The notes: generated from the sequence alone by a model not told the origin. 13,953 bases of DNA from AC-32 sp036522595 (GCA_036522595.1 DATDFL010000036.1:1-13953), one strand, 5' to 3'. Numbered from the stretch's first letter, positions 6,384 to 13,148 are shown. A program made the numbers and translations.

Positions 6384-7903
6384 GCAGCGGCCGTCGGCAG
6401 ATCCACGCGTGGGAAAAGCGGCTGCGCGGGCTCGATGCCTTCGGTCTCGCCGGTCTTGCCGTAGCCGACCTGCTCGAGCGCGAGGTCGACCGGCTGGCGC
6501 AGCGACCCCAGGATCCTCGGCGCGGTCTCAGGCAAATACGGCGAGAGCGCGACCGCCACGGCGCGGACGCCGTCGGCGAGGTCGTACAGGACCGCGCTCA
6601 GCTCGTCCGCCTTGGACTCGTCCTTCGCGAGCTGCCACGGAGCCGTGGCTTCGACGTGACGGTTGAGCAGCCGCACGATCTCCCAGACGTCCTCGAGCGC
6701 CGCGGTCAGGTCGAAGGCATCGAACCGCGCGACGAGCTTCTCCCGGAGAGCATCGAGCGCGGAGCCGAGCTTCTCGTTCCGCGGGCCTGGAGCGATCCGG
6801 CCGTCCTGGTAACGCGCGATCATCGCCGTCGTGCGCGAGACGAGGTTGCCCAGGTCATTCGCGAGCTCCCGCTCGTAGCGTTCGTGGAGCGCATCGATCG
6901 AAGCGCTTCCGTCCTGGCCGAACGAGACCGACCGAAGGGCCCAGAAGCGGACGGCGTCCGCGCCGTAGACGTCGACGAGGTCGAGCGGGTCGATCACGTT
7001 CCCGAGGGACTTCGAGATCTTGCGCTCGTCGAGCAGCAGATAGCCGTGCACGAAGAGCTGCTGCGGAACCTCGTAGCCGGCCGACAGGAGCAGCGCCGGC
7101 CAGAACACGCAGTGGAAGCGGAGGATGTCCTTGCCGAGCAGGTGGTGGACGTGGGGCCAGAACCGCTCCCGGAGATCCTCGCCTTCACGGGCATACGAGA
7201 GCGCGCTCAGGTAGTTGATGAGGGCGTCTACCCAGACATACGTGACCTGCCCTTCGTCCCAGGGGATCGGCACGCCCCACGGCTGGCCGGCCCGGCTGAC
7301 GCTGAAGTCCTGCAGGCCGCCCTCGATGAAGCTGCGCGCCTCGTTGTAGCGGAAGCGCGGCAGGACGAAATCGGGGCGCTCGTCGTAGAGTGCGAGCAGG
7401 CGGTCCTGGTACGCCGAGAGCCGGAAGAAATAGTTCTTCTCCTCGATGCGCTCGGGAGCGATCCCGTGATCCGGGCACAGGCCATCGACGAGGTCCGATT
7501 CGCTCTTGAACTCCTCGCACCCGACGCAGTACAGGCCGGAGTAGACGTCCTGGTAGATGTCGCCGTTGTCGTAGATGCGCTGCAGGAAGTCCTGGACGAA
7601 GCGCTTGTGGCCCTCGTCCGTTGTCCTGATGAAGAAGTCGTAGTCAGCGTTGACCCGCCTCGGCAGCTCGCGCCAGTCCTCTTCGACGATGCGATCGACG
7701 TACGTCTTCGCGTCGATGCCCTGCTCCTCGGCCACGCGGTAGACCTTCGAGGCGTGCTCGTCCGTGCCGGTGAGGAAGAACGTCTCCTCGCCGCGCTGGC
7801 GGTGGTGACGCACCAGCACGTCTGCCGCAATCGTCGTGTACGCGTGCCCGATGTGCGGGGTCGCGTTCACGTAGTAGATGGGTGTGGTCAGGTAGAAGCG
7901 CAT
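6380..7903 (-). CDS. metG: Methionyl-tRNA synthetase
   Basis: Class I aminoacyl-tRNA synthetase charging tRNA-Met in the cytoplasm. The 507-residue product has the HIGH signature as HIGH (17-20), a single-zinc type insertion with C126, C129, C143 and H146, the NYFFRLS segment (157-163), and the KMSKS loop as KISKS (295-299) followed by LGNVIDP. It ends shortly after the anticodon-binding helical domain and lacks the C-terminal tRNA-binding/dimerisation domain of the 677-residue E. coli enzyme, like the mycobacterial protein of about 520 residues. ATG 7901-7903 is chosen because YLTTPIYYVN must be N-terminal. There is no Shine-Dalgarno, but TATCAT lies nine bases upstream, suggesting a leaderless transcript. 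The upstream M23-like frame overlaps its first 260 bases. Confidence 0.97.
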   Translation of the reverse strand: MRFYLTTPIYYVNATPHIGHAYTTIAADVLVRHHRQRGEETFFLTGTDEHASKVYRVAEEQGIDAKTYVDRIVEEDWRELPRRVNADYDFFIRTTDEGHKRFVQDFLQRIYDNGDIYQDVYSGLYCVGCEEFKSESDLVDGLCPDHGIAPERIEEKNYFFRLSAYQDRLLALYDERPDFVLPRFRYNEARSFIEGGLQDFSVSRAGQPWGVPIPWDEGQVTYVWVDALINYLSALSYAREGEDLRERFWPHVHHLLGKDILRFHCVFWPALLLSAGYEVPQQLFVHGYLLLDERKISKSLGNVIDPLDLVDVYGADAVRFWALRSVSFGQDGSASIDALHERYERELANDLGNLVSRTTAMIARYQDGRIAPGPRNEKLGSALDALREKLVARFDAFDLTAALEDVWEIVRLLNRHVEATAPWQLAKDESKADELSAVLYDLADGVRAVAVALSPYLPETAPRILGSLRQPVDLALEQVGYGKTGETEGIEPAQPLFPRVDLPTAAA

Positions 7904-8906
7904 CGGCGTCAATGATACGAACGGCCTTCGGCGCGCCCCGCGCGCGCCGCCGGCGCAGGCGACTCCGGACGGTGCCGGCGCCGCCGAGCAGCAGCGCCAG
8001 CCCGAGCGTGGCCCCCACGTCCGCGAATGGAAAGCCTCCATGTACCGCGGCTCGCGGCGCGACCTCCTCTGCGGCCGCCGGAAAGGCATCCGGGCGCAGC
8101 GCGCGCTCGACACCAGGGGCAGGTGCCCGCACGTCTACCACGCGGGGCTCCATCGACACGCGGGGAGCCCTCGCCTTCGGCGCTCGCCTCGTCCGCCGGA
8201 CCGACCGCGCGCGGTTCTCGGCATGCACGTGCCGAGGCTCGACCGGCGAACGAGAGACGGCTGCAGTCGTTCCGGCCGAGAAGCGCCCGCGCGGCGGAGG
8301 CTGAAGCGGCGTAGGCGGGACGCGGACTGCCGCCTTATCGGCCGTCGCTTGGGGCTCAATGGACGCCGCGGAAGGCGCAGACACCGGTACGGGCGCCGGC
8401 GGAGGAGCAATCCCGCTGCCGGGGTCGGCGGGCGGTTCCGCGGAACCGGACGGCGGTGCGGGCAGGAAGCGCAGCGGGTCGAGGTACCCCTGCTCGTCGG
8501 CGGTTTCCCTGATCCCGAGGTAGACGTAGGGGACGTCCAGCTCGGGTACGCCGCTCGGCCCGACGGTTCCGATGGGGTCTCCCTCTCCGACGGCCCCACC
8601 GCGCCGCACTCCGAAGGAGCCCAGGTGCACGAGCGTCACCGAGTAGCCATCAGGCGTCTGGATCGTCACGGTCTTTCCTCCTCCCGGGACGGTGCCCGCG
8701 AACGACACCGTGCCCGATGCGGGAGCGACGACAGGGGCCCCGGCGGGCGCGCCGATGTCGATCCCGCGGTGCTGGCCGGCCGCGTACGGATGCGCGGCGT
8801 CGAACGAGAAGGCGGTCAGCACCGGCCCTGTCACCGGCCAGGCCCAGCCGAGCGCCGTGGCGGGGACGATCAGAGCAGCGGCGGCGGCAAGGACCAGCAG
8901 GCGCAT
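7644..8906 (-). CDS. M23/LytM-like envelope protein with degenerate active site
   Basis: Secreted or membrane-anchored protein with a peptidase M23 (LytM/lysostaphin-like) fold. Seen: N-terminal signal sequence (about 1-20); M23 domain about 22-150 with HRGIDIG (H46, D50), VHLG (H94) and the YLDPLRFL end; a Pro/Ala-rich linker (150-285); a hydrophobic segment (about 295-312); then an Arg-rich cluster (RSRLRRRRAR). The second metal/catalytic motif HxH, expected in a PHLHFE-like strand, reads PYVYLGIR, so Y127 and Y129 replace both histidines. Hydrolase activity is therefore doubtful; an activator or binding role is possible. Start ATG 8904-8906 has a strong GGAGG seven bases upstream and its own promoter. 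After residue 334 the frame stays open for 86 codons inside metG, where composition looks like antisense-free shadow (His/Arg/Gly-rich); the true C-terminus or a sequence frameshift near 7910-7970 needs checking. Confidence 0.8.
   Translation of the reverse strand: MRLLVLAAAAALIVPATALGWAWPVTGPVLTAFSFDAAHPYAAGQHRGIDIGAPAGAPVVAPASGTVSFAGTVPGGGKTVTIQTPDGYSVTLVHLGSFGVRRGGAVGEGDPIGTVGPSGVPELDVPYVYLGIRETADEQGYLDPLRFLPAPPSGSAEPPADPGSGIAPPPAPVPVSAPSAASIEPQATADKAAVRVPPTPLQPPPRGRFSAGTTAAVSRSPVEPRHVHAENRARSVRRTRRAPKARAPRVSMEPRVVDVRAPAPGVERALRPDAFPAAAEEVAPRAAVHGGFPFADVGATLGLALLLGGAGTVRSRLRRRRARGAPKAVRIIDADALLPDHTHLLRERDPAHRARVHDDCGRRAGASPPPARRGDVLPHRHGRARLEGLPRGRGAGHRREDVRRSHRRRGLARAAEAGQR
7912..7917 (-). 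promoter_or_regulatory. Possible -10 element for leaderless metG mRNA
   Basis: TATCAT (TAnnnT type) ends eight bases before the metG ATG, so transcription would begin within about two bases of the start codon. No -35 match is visible. This would explain the lack of a Shine-Dalgarno before metG. Confidence 0.3.
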
Positions 8907-8942
8907 CAGAACACCTCCGTTGTCAGGTATGCAAACGCCGTG

Positions 8943-8971
8943 ACCGTAGCAAGGCCGTCCTACGTTGTCAA
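8943..8971 (-). promoter_or_regulatory. Sigma70-type promoter of the M23-like gene
   Basis: On the minus strand TTGACA (8966-8971, perfect consensus) and TACGGT (8943-8948) are spaced by exactly 17 bases. The -35 lies six bases downstream of the rsmI stop, and the predicted start gives a 5' leader of about 30 bases ending in GGAGG (8914-8918) before the ATG at 8906. The octamer TGACAACG occurs at the -35 (8963-8970) and again in the leader (8919-8926). This is the best promoter in the window and probably starts the M23-metG-tatD-rsmA-yjbQ-ispE run. Confidence 0.7.
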
Positions 8972-8977
8972 ATCAGA

Positions 8978-9778
8978 CTACAGCGAGGCCTGATAGAGCC
9001 GGTTGCGGGGAACCCCGGTGAGCCGCGCGACCACGTCTGCGGCCCGGCGTCGCGGCACGCCGGCTTCGAGCAGCTCCGCGACGGCCGCCAGCGCTCCCGC
9101 TTCGTCCAGCCCGGTAACCCCGGGCCCGAGCACGACCGCGACCTCGCCTTTCACGCCATCCTCGAAGCGCCCGGCCAGCTCCGAGACCGTGCCGCGCGCC
9201 ACCTCCTCGAAGCGCTTCGTCAGCTCCCGGCAGACCGCGGCCGGCCGGTCAGGGACCACGCGCGCGAGAACACCTAGCGTCCCGGAAAGCCGCTGCGGCG
9301 ACTCGAAGGCGACCACCGACCACGGACGCCGTGCGAGGTCCTCCGCGAGCGCGAGCAGCGCCCGCTCCCCGCGCGGCAGGTAGCCCACGAACTGATAGCC
9401 CTCGTCCCCCACGAGCCCGCTCGCGACGAGCGCCGTCTCGACCGCCGAGGGCCCCGGCAGGACCGTCACCTCGACACCGGCCTCGAGCGCGGCGCTTACA
9501 AGGCGCGCGCCCGGATCCGAGATGCCCGGCAGCCCGGAGTCGCTCACCAGCGCCAGCCGCTCCCCCGCCTCGAGGCGCGGCAACAGCTCGGCCGTCCGCT
9601 TGGCTTCGTTGTGCTGGTGGTACGACAGCAGCCGCGCCCGGATGTCGTGCCGCTCCAGCAGCTTGCGCGTGTGGCGCGTGTCCTCGCAGAGGACGACGTC
9701 CGCTTCGGCGAGCTCGCGCAGGACCCGGAGCGTCACGTCCTCGAGGTTCCCGATCGGCGTCGCGCAGACCGAGAGCAC
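8978..9778 (-). CDS. rsmI: 16S rRNA (cytidine1402-2'-O)-methyltransferase
   Basis: RsmI 2'-O-methylates C1402 in the decoding centre of 16S rRNA with S-adenosylmethionine. It belongs to the tetrapyrrole-methylase fold. The 266-residue product has the N-terminal ATPIGNLEDVTLR (6-18), EDTRHT (32-37), SDSGLPGISDPG (79-90; SDAGTPGISDPG is the common form), PGPSAVETAL (108-117), the ESPQRL segment (159-164), CRELTKRFEE (183-192) and GEVAVVLG (211-218). A C-terminal helical domain (about 228-266) completes it. GTG 9776-9778 is chosen because the motif ATPIGN should start near residue 6; it overlaps the last base of the upstream stop (TAGTG), with GAGG seven bases before. rsmI near metG is conserved in actinobacteria. 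Confidence 0.95.
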   Translation of the reverse strand: MLSVCATPIGNLEDVTLRVLRELAEADVVLCEDTRHTRKLLERHDIRARLLSYHQHNEAKRTAELLPRLEAGERLALVSDSGLPGISDPGARLVSAALEAGVEVTVLPGPSAVETALVASGLVGDEGYQFVGYLPRGERALLALAEDLARRPWSVVAFESPQRLSGTLGVLARVVPDRPAAVCRELTKRFEEVARGTVSELAGRFEDGVKGEVAVVLGPGVTGLDEAGALAAVAELLEAGVPRRRAADVVARLTGVPRNRLYQASL

Positions 9779-10680
9779 TACAACGCCTCGAAGCCGACCA
9801 TCGCGGCTCCGATCACGCCCGCCTGGAACCCGAGCTGCGCCGGGACGATCCGCACGGTGTCGCGCAGCGGCTCGAGCCCTTCGACCGCGAGGACCTCCCG
9901 GGCCGGCCCGAGGAGGAGGTCGCCGCTGGACGACCCGAACCCGCCGCCGATCACAACCACCTCCGGCTCGAAGATGTTCACGAGGCTCGAGATGCCCGCG
10001 CCCAGATGCCGCCCGATCTCGGCGACCGCCGCGACCGCATCGGCATCTCCGCCCTTCGCCTTCTCCACGAGCTCGTGCCCGTCCGAGCTCTCCCCGTAGA
10101 GACGGCGCGCCGCCGCGTCGGCAACCCGCCCGGCCGCGTACGACTCGAGATGCCCGTGCCCGCCGCACCCACAGGGAGGCCCATCGATTCCGATCACGAT
10201 GTGACCGAGCTCCGCGCCGACGCCAGTCGTGCCGCGGAACGGCTTCCCGTCCAGGATGAGCCCCCCTCCTACCCCGGTCCCGAGCGTCAGCATCACGACG
10301 TTCCGCGCGCCCTTGGCCGCGCCCGCCTTCCATTCGCCGATCGTCGCGGCGTTGGCGTCGTTGTCGAGGCCGACCGGGATGCCGTGCCGTTCGCGCATCC
10401 GGTCGCGGAAGTCGACGTCGGCGAGCGGGATGTTCACCGAGGCGACGGCGCGGCCCGTGCGCTGGTCGACCCGCGACGGGATTCCGAAGCCGAGCGCGGC
10501 GATCTCGCGGCCCTCTCGCAGCTCGTCGACGCTCGCGTCGAGACACGCGAGCAGCGCGTCCTGGGACGAGACGTCCGTAGGCCGGACGACCTGCTCCTCG
10601 ATCTGGCCTTGCCGGTCGACGACTGCCGCGAGCGTCTTGGTGCCGCCCACGTCGACCCCTATGACCCGGAGCGCCTCCAC
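9778..10680 (-). CDS. ROK family sugar kinase, glucokinase-like
   Basis: ATP-dependent sugar kinase of the ROK family; glucokinase is the most likely activity but substrate cannot be told from sequence. The 300-residue product has the phosphate-1 motif GVDVGGTK (8-15), catalytic D108 in DNDANAA, the glycine-rich TLGTGVGGGLI (132-142), H160 in ELGH, and the ROK zinc motif CGCGGHGHLE (170-179) in which the last cysteine is His177, a variant known in some ROK proteins. No N-terminal DNA-binding domain, so it is a kinase rather than a repressor. Start is GTG 10678-10680, placing the phosphate motif at the expected distance; no Shine-Dalgarno is seen. It overlaps rsmI by one base and is divergent from the LCP gene, with which it may share a promoter region. 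Confidence 0.92.
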   Translation of the reverse strand: MEALRVIGVDVGGTKTLAAVVDRQGQIEEQVVRPTDVSSQDALLACLDASVDELREGREIAALGFGIPSRVDQRTGRAVASVNIPLADVDFRDRMRERHGIPVGLDNDANAATIGEWKAGAAKGARNVVMLTLGTGVGGGLILDGKPFRGTTGVGAELGHIVIGIDGPPCGCGGHGHLESYAAGRVADAAARRLYGESSDGHELVEKAKGGDADAVAAVAEIGRHLGAGISSLVNIFEPEVVVIGGGFGSSSGDLLLGPAREVLAVEGLEPLRDTVRIVPAQLGFQAGVIGAAMVGFEAL

Positions 10681-10690
10681 CTCGGGTGGC

Positions 10691-10697
10691 TACCATA
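10691..10697. promoter_or_regulatory. Possible overlapping -10 elements for divergent genes
   Basis: TACCATA reads as TACCAT on the plus strand and TATGGT on the minus strand, both TAnnnT-type -10 boxes. They lie 10 bases before the LCP gene's ATG (10707) and 11 bases before the kinase GTG (10680), giving very short leaders. No good -35 is visible on either side, so confidence is low. Confidence 0.25.
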
Positions 10698-10706
10698 CGC
10701 CGCCGG

Positions 10707-11903
10707 ATGGCGTCGCCCGGCGGAGAGAAGCCGTATCGCCTCTACCGCGGCGGGCGCGTCAAAGGGCGCGTCCCCACTGCAGAGCCTTCGAAGGCACCTC
10801 CGCGTGGGCCGCGAGCCCCCCGGGACGGGCGGCGCGAGTACCGAGGCCCGGGCCCACGCCCGAAGAAAGCCCGGCGTGGCCCGAGGCAGATCCGCTGGGG
10901 CCGCGAGCTCGGGATCGCAATCCTCCTTTCGCTGCTCTTCTTCATCGTCTGGGCAGCGCTCGGCTACCTCGCTTTCCGCGGCGGCGTCTCCGATGCGAAC
11001 AAGCGGCTGCCGAAGACCGTGCGCACCGCGCTCGCGCCGGACAAGGGCTCGCTCTTCTCGAACTCGACGTCGATCCTGCTCCTCGGCACCGATCACTCGT
11101 CCCAGGTTGCGCGCCAGGGCGACCGGCATTCCGACTCGATGACCCTCCTGCACACCGACCCCGGCCACGGACGCCTCTACTACCTCTCCATCCCTCGCGA
11201 CCTGCAGGTCGAGATCCCGGGCTACGGGGCGCAGAAGATCAATGCGGCGTACCAGATCGGCGGGCCGCGGCTCGCGATCCGCACCGTCAGCACCTACACC
11301 GGGATTCCGGTGAACCACGTGATCGTCGTCAACTTCGCGCAGTTCCGGGAGCTGATCGACAAGATCGGCGGAGTCGACGTGGTCGTGCCGCGGCCGATCA
11401 TCTCGAAGTTCGACTGCCCTTACGCCTCGCCCGTGCGCTGCTCCCGCTGGAAGGGCTGGCGCTTCCCGAAGGGCAAGGTGCATCTCAACGGAAAGCGCGC
11501 GCTGATCTACGCGCGCGTGCGCAAGAACGCGCTCGACCCGTCCGAGACCGACATCACGCGCGGCGAGCGCAACCAGCAGGTCCTGCAGGCGGTGATGAGC
11601 AAGCTCGCGAGCTTCGCGACCTACGTGCGAATGCCGTTCATCGGCGGGAGCCTGATGAAGCCGCTGGCGACCGACCTCTCCGCGAACCAGTTCCTAGGGC
11701 TCGGCCTGAGCAAGGTCCGCGCGGGATCGACCATCCACTGCCGGCTCGGCGGGAGCACGACCGGCGGCGTAATCGCGCCGAGCGAAGACAACGCGAAGGT
11801 GATCCTGATGGTGCTCGGCAAGTCGGCGGTGCAACCGCCGGGGCCCACGGGAGACACCTACCCGCCGGGCTGCCTGGTCGGGAACGTCACCCCCGGTCGG
11901 TAG
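10707..11903 (+). CDS. LytR-CpsA-Psr (LCP) family cell-envelope ligase
   Basis: LCP proteins transfer lipid-linked glycopolymers onto peptidoglycan (arabinogalactan, teichoic or capsular polymers) on the outer face of the membrane. From the ATG the product has 398 residues: a long basic, Pro-rich cytoplasmic N-terminus (1-65), one membrane helix (about 69-91), and the extracellular LCP domain (about 121-300) with SILLLGTD (122-129), the catalytic-type Asp in RHSDSM (140-145), SIPRDLQVEI (161-170), INAAY (178-182), VNFAQF (208-213), IGGVDV (220-225) and ALIYARVRK followed by TDITRGERNQQVL (281-293). Two cysteines (237, 245) could form a disulfide. A GTG at 10686 would add seven residues and is the alternative start; neither has a clear Shine-Dalgarno. 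It is divergent from the ROK kinase and probably co-transcribed with the next gene. Confidence 0.9.
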   Translation: MASPGGEKPYRLYRGGRVKGRVPTAEPSKAPPRGPRAPRDGRREYRGPGPRPKKARRGPRQIRWGRELGIAILLSLLFFIVWAALGYLAFRGGVSDANKRLPKTVRTALAPDKGSLFSNSTSILLLGTDHSSQVARQGDRHSDSMTLLHTDPGHGRLYYLSIPRDLQVEIPGYGAQKINAAYQIGGPRLAIRTVSTYTGIPVNHVIVVNFAQFRELIDKIGGVDVVVPRPIISKFDCPYASPVRCSRWKGWRFPKGKVHLNGKRALIYARVRKNALDPSETDITRGERNQQVLQAVMSKLASFATYVRMPFIGGSLMKPLATDLSANQFLGLGLSKVRAGSTIHCRLGGSTTGGVIAPSEDNAKVILMVLGKSAVQPPGPTGDTYPPGCLVGNVTPGR

Positions 11904-11938
11904 TCAACTCGTCCGGGGCCTGAACCGATACCCCGAGG

Positions 11939-12655
11939 GTGGCGCTGCTTGCTCGCTTTCCCTTCGCAGTTGCCGTGGTCGCGGTCGCGCTGGCCGTGAG
12001 CGCGGGCGTCTTCGCGTTCGCCCGGCCGGGGTACCACCCGCATCGCGGGGTGACGATCAAGCTGGCCGCGAAGCAGCCGGCGAACGACGCCTCGGGCGCG
12101 GCCGGCTGGGTCTGGCCCGGCGGAACACCGGGCTGGGAGCCCGGCTACACGGTCAAGGGCTACAACGTCTCGGGTGTTCAGCCGGTCGAGGTGCAGGCGG
12201 CCCAGCTGGCCGCGGCTCGAAACGGGCTCGATTCGAACGGTGTCCGCGTCCTGGTCTCGACCCGCGCGGACAGAAACGGCGTCCTGGCGATCCTCGCGGC
12301 TCCGACGCTGTACGAGACCCCGGCGAAGACGTGCCTCGCTGCGGTCCTCGCACGCGATACGCCCGTCACCTGGGACTGCGAGCTAGGTGGCCAGCACGTG
12401 CTCGTAGCCGCCGAACGGCTCCGCTGGAACGCGCTCTACCTCGTCGGCGTCGCGCGCGGCGACGTTCGCCGGGTTGTGCTTGCCGCCCCCGGACAGGCAC
12501 CGATGCAGCTGTACTCGCGCGGGACGACCTGGGGGCAGTTCGACGCGGCGGTCACCGGGGCACGTGGGGCGGCGTTGAAGGTGTACGGGCGTCGCGGCCT
12601 CGTCGAGACGCTTCCGCTGAGCCTCCGGGCCGGTCGGCAGCGCGTTCTGCGCTAG
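11939..12655 (+). CDS. Membrane-anchored or secreted protein of unknown function
   Basis: I do not recognise this 238-residue protein. It begins with a short basic segment and one strong hydrophobic stretch (about 7-28, VAVVAVALAVSAGVFAF), an uncleaved anchor or signal peptide, followed by an exported domain. That domain has two cysteines (about 131 and 145) able to form a disulfide, a WVWPGGTPGWEPG segment near residue 57, and a C-terminal beta-rich part (LKVYGRRGLVETLPL). GTG 11939-11941 follows the LCP stop by 35 bases; GAGG abuts the start and is too close to be a good ribosome site. Position behind the LCP gene suggests an envelope role, by inference. Its TAG overlaps the stop of the convergent zinc-ribbon gene in the palindrome CTAG. 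Confidence 0.75.
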   Translation: MALLARFPFAVAVVAVALAVSAGVFAFARPGYHPHRGVTIKLAAKQPANDASGAAGWVWPGGTPGWEPGYTVKGYNVSGVQPVEVQAAQLAAARNGLDSNGVRVLVSTRADRNGVLAILAAPTLYETPAKTCLAAVLARDTPVTWDCELGGQHVLVAAERLRWNALYLVGVARGDVRRVVLAAPGQAPMQLYSRGTTWGQFDAAVTGARGAALKVYGRRGLVETLPLSLRAGRQRVLR

Positions 12656-12921
12656 GCCTCGGCGGCCTTCTCTTTCTTCTCCGGCTTGTCGGCCTTCTTC
12701 GGCTCGGCGCCGTCCTTCGAGGGCTCCTCGCGCTTGCGCGAGCCGCGGCCGTAGTCGGTCGAGTAGAAGCCCGAGCCCTTGAAGTGCACCGCCACCGGGT
12801 AGAGCACGCGCTCGACGGGGCCTTCGCCGCAGGTCTCGCAGACGTCCGGGGGCGCGTCGCCGATTCGCTGGAACAGCTCGAACAGGTGCCCGTTGGGGCA
12901 GCGGTACTCGTAGATCGGCAT
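12652..12921 (-). CDS. FmdB-type zinc-ribbon protein
   Basis: Small putative regulatory protein of the FmdB/CxxC family; the function of this family is mostly unknown. The 89-residue product begins MPIYEYRCPNGH and continues to DVCETCGEGPVERV. Zinc ligands are probably C8, H12, C28 and C31: the usual first CxxC is replaced by CxxxH. The conserved FKGSGFYSTDYG segment (about 50-61) follows, then a Lys/Glu-rich tail (about 63-89) that is likely disordered. ATG 12919-12921 is chosen because MPxYEYRC is the family N-terminus; the open frame upstream is not coding-like. No Shine-Dalgarno is present, but TATCCT eight bases upstream suggests leaderless transcription. Confidence 0.9.
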   Translation of the reverse strand: MPIYEYRCPNGHLFELFQRIGDAPPDVCETCGEGPVERVLYPVAVHFKGSGFYSTDYGRGSRKREEPSKDGAEPKKADKPEKKEKAAEA

Positions 12922-12928
12922 TGCTCTA

Positions 12929-12934
12929 AGGATA
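12929..12934 (-). promoter_or_regulatory. Possible -10 element for leaderless fmdB-type mRNA
   Basis: TATCCT ends seven bases before the ATG at 12921, placing transcription start at or one base before the start codon. No clear -35. This fits the absence of a Shine-Dalgarno. Confidence 0.35.
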
Positions 12935-12947
12935 GTGAGGCGGGTGG

Positions 12948-13133
12948 CTACGGCCGCCTTTCGCGCTCCAGGGTCTCGCGATAGCAGGGAGCGTCCTCGA
13001 ATGCCGCGAGGCCCGGCGGGGACTGGCGCGCGCGTCGCCGCTTGCGACGGAGGGCGGCGACCGCTGCCGACGCGCCGACGAGGCCGCCCAGCAGGAACGA
13101 GCGCAGCCGTTCTGCCCGCGGTTCGCCGTCCAT
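12948..13133 (-). CDS. Small single-pass membrane protein, unknown
   Basis: A 61-residue frame not matched to any family I know. It has an acidic/polar start (MDGEPRAERLR), one hydrophobic Gly/Ala-rich segment (about 12-28, SFLLGGLVGASAAVAAL), then a dense basic cluster (RRKRRRAR, 29-36) that would anchor the C-terminus in the cytoplasm, and a tail AFEDAPCYRETLERE. The layout of TM helix followed by basic stop-transfer looks protein-like rather than random. It ends 26 bases before the zinc-ribbon gene and starts 15 bases from the divergent kinase. No Shine-Dalgarno is visible. Confidence 0.55.
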   Translation of the reverse strand: MDGEPRAERLRSFLLGGLVGASAAVAALRRKRRRARQSPPGLAAFEDAPCYRETLERERRP

Positions 13134-13148
13134 GGAACGATTGTCGCA

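Noticed and set aside
6053..7915. 620-codon open frame on the plus strand
   Set aside because: It lies antisense to tatD and metG, which have full catalytic motifs. Its product is Arg/Val/Glu/Leu-rich without any recognisable domain, as expected for the antisense of GC-rich genes.
9779..10696. Upstream extension of rsmI through the ROK gene
   Set aside because: The ATPIGN motif begins just after GTG 9778, and the extension is an alternative-frame reading of the kinase.
9331..11142. 603-codon plus-strand open frame crossing rsmI, the ROK kinase and the LCP start
   Set aside because: It is antisense to two well-supported genes and out of frame with the LCP gene, with very Arg/Pro-rich composition.
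11891..11918. CCCCGG/CCGGGG inverted repeat around the LCP stop
   Set aside because: Only 6 bp with a 16-base loop and no T-run, in GC-rich DNA where such repeats are expected by chance.
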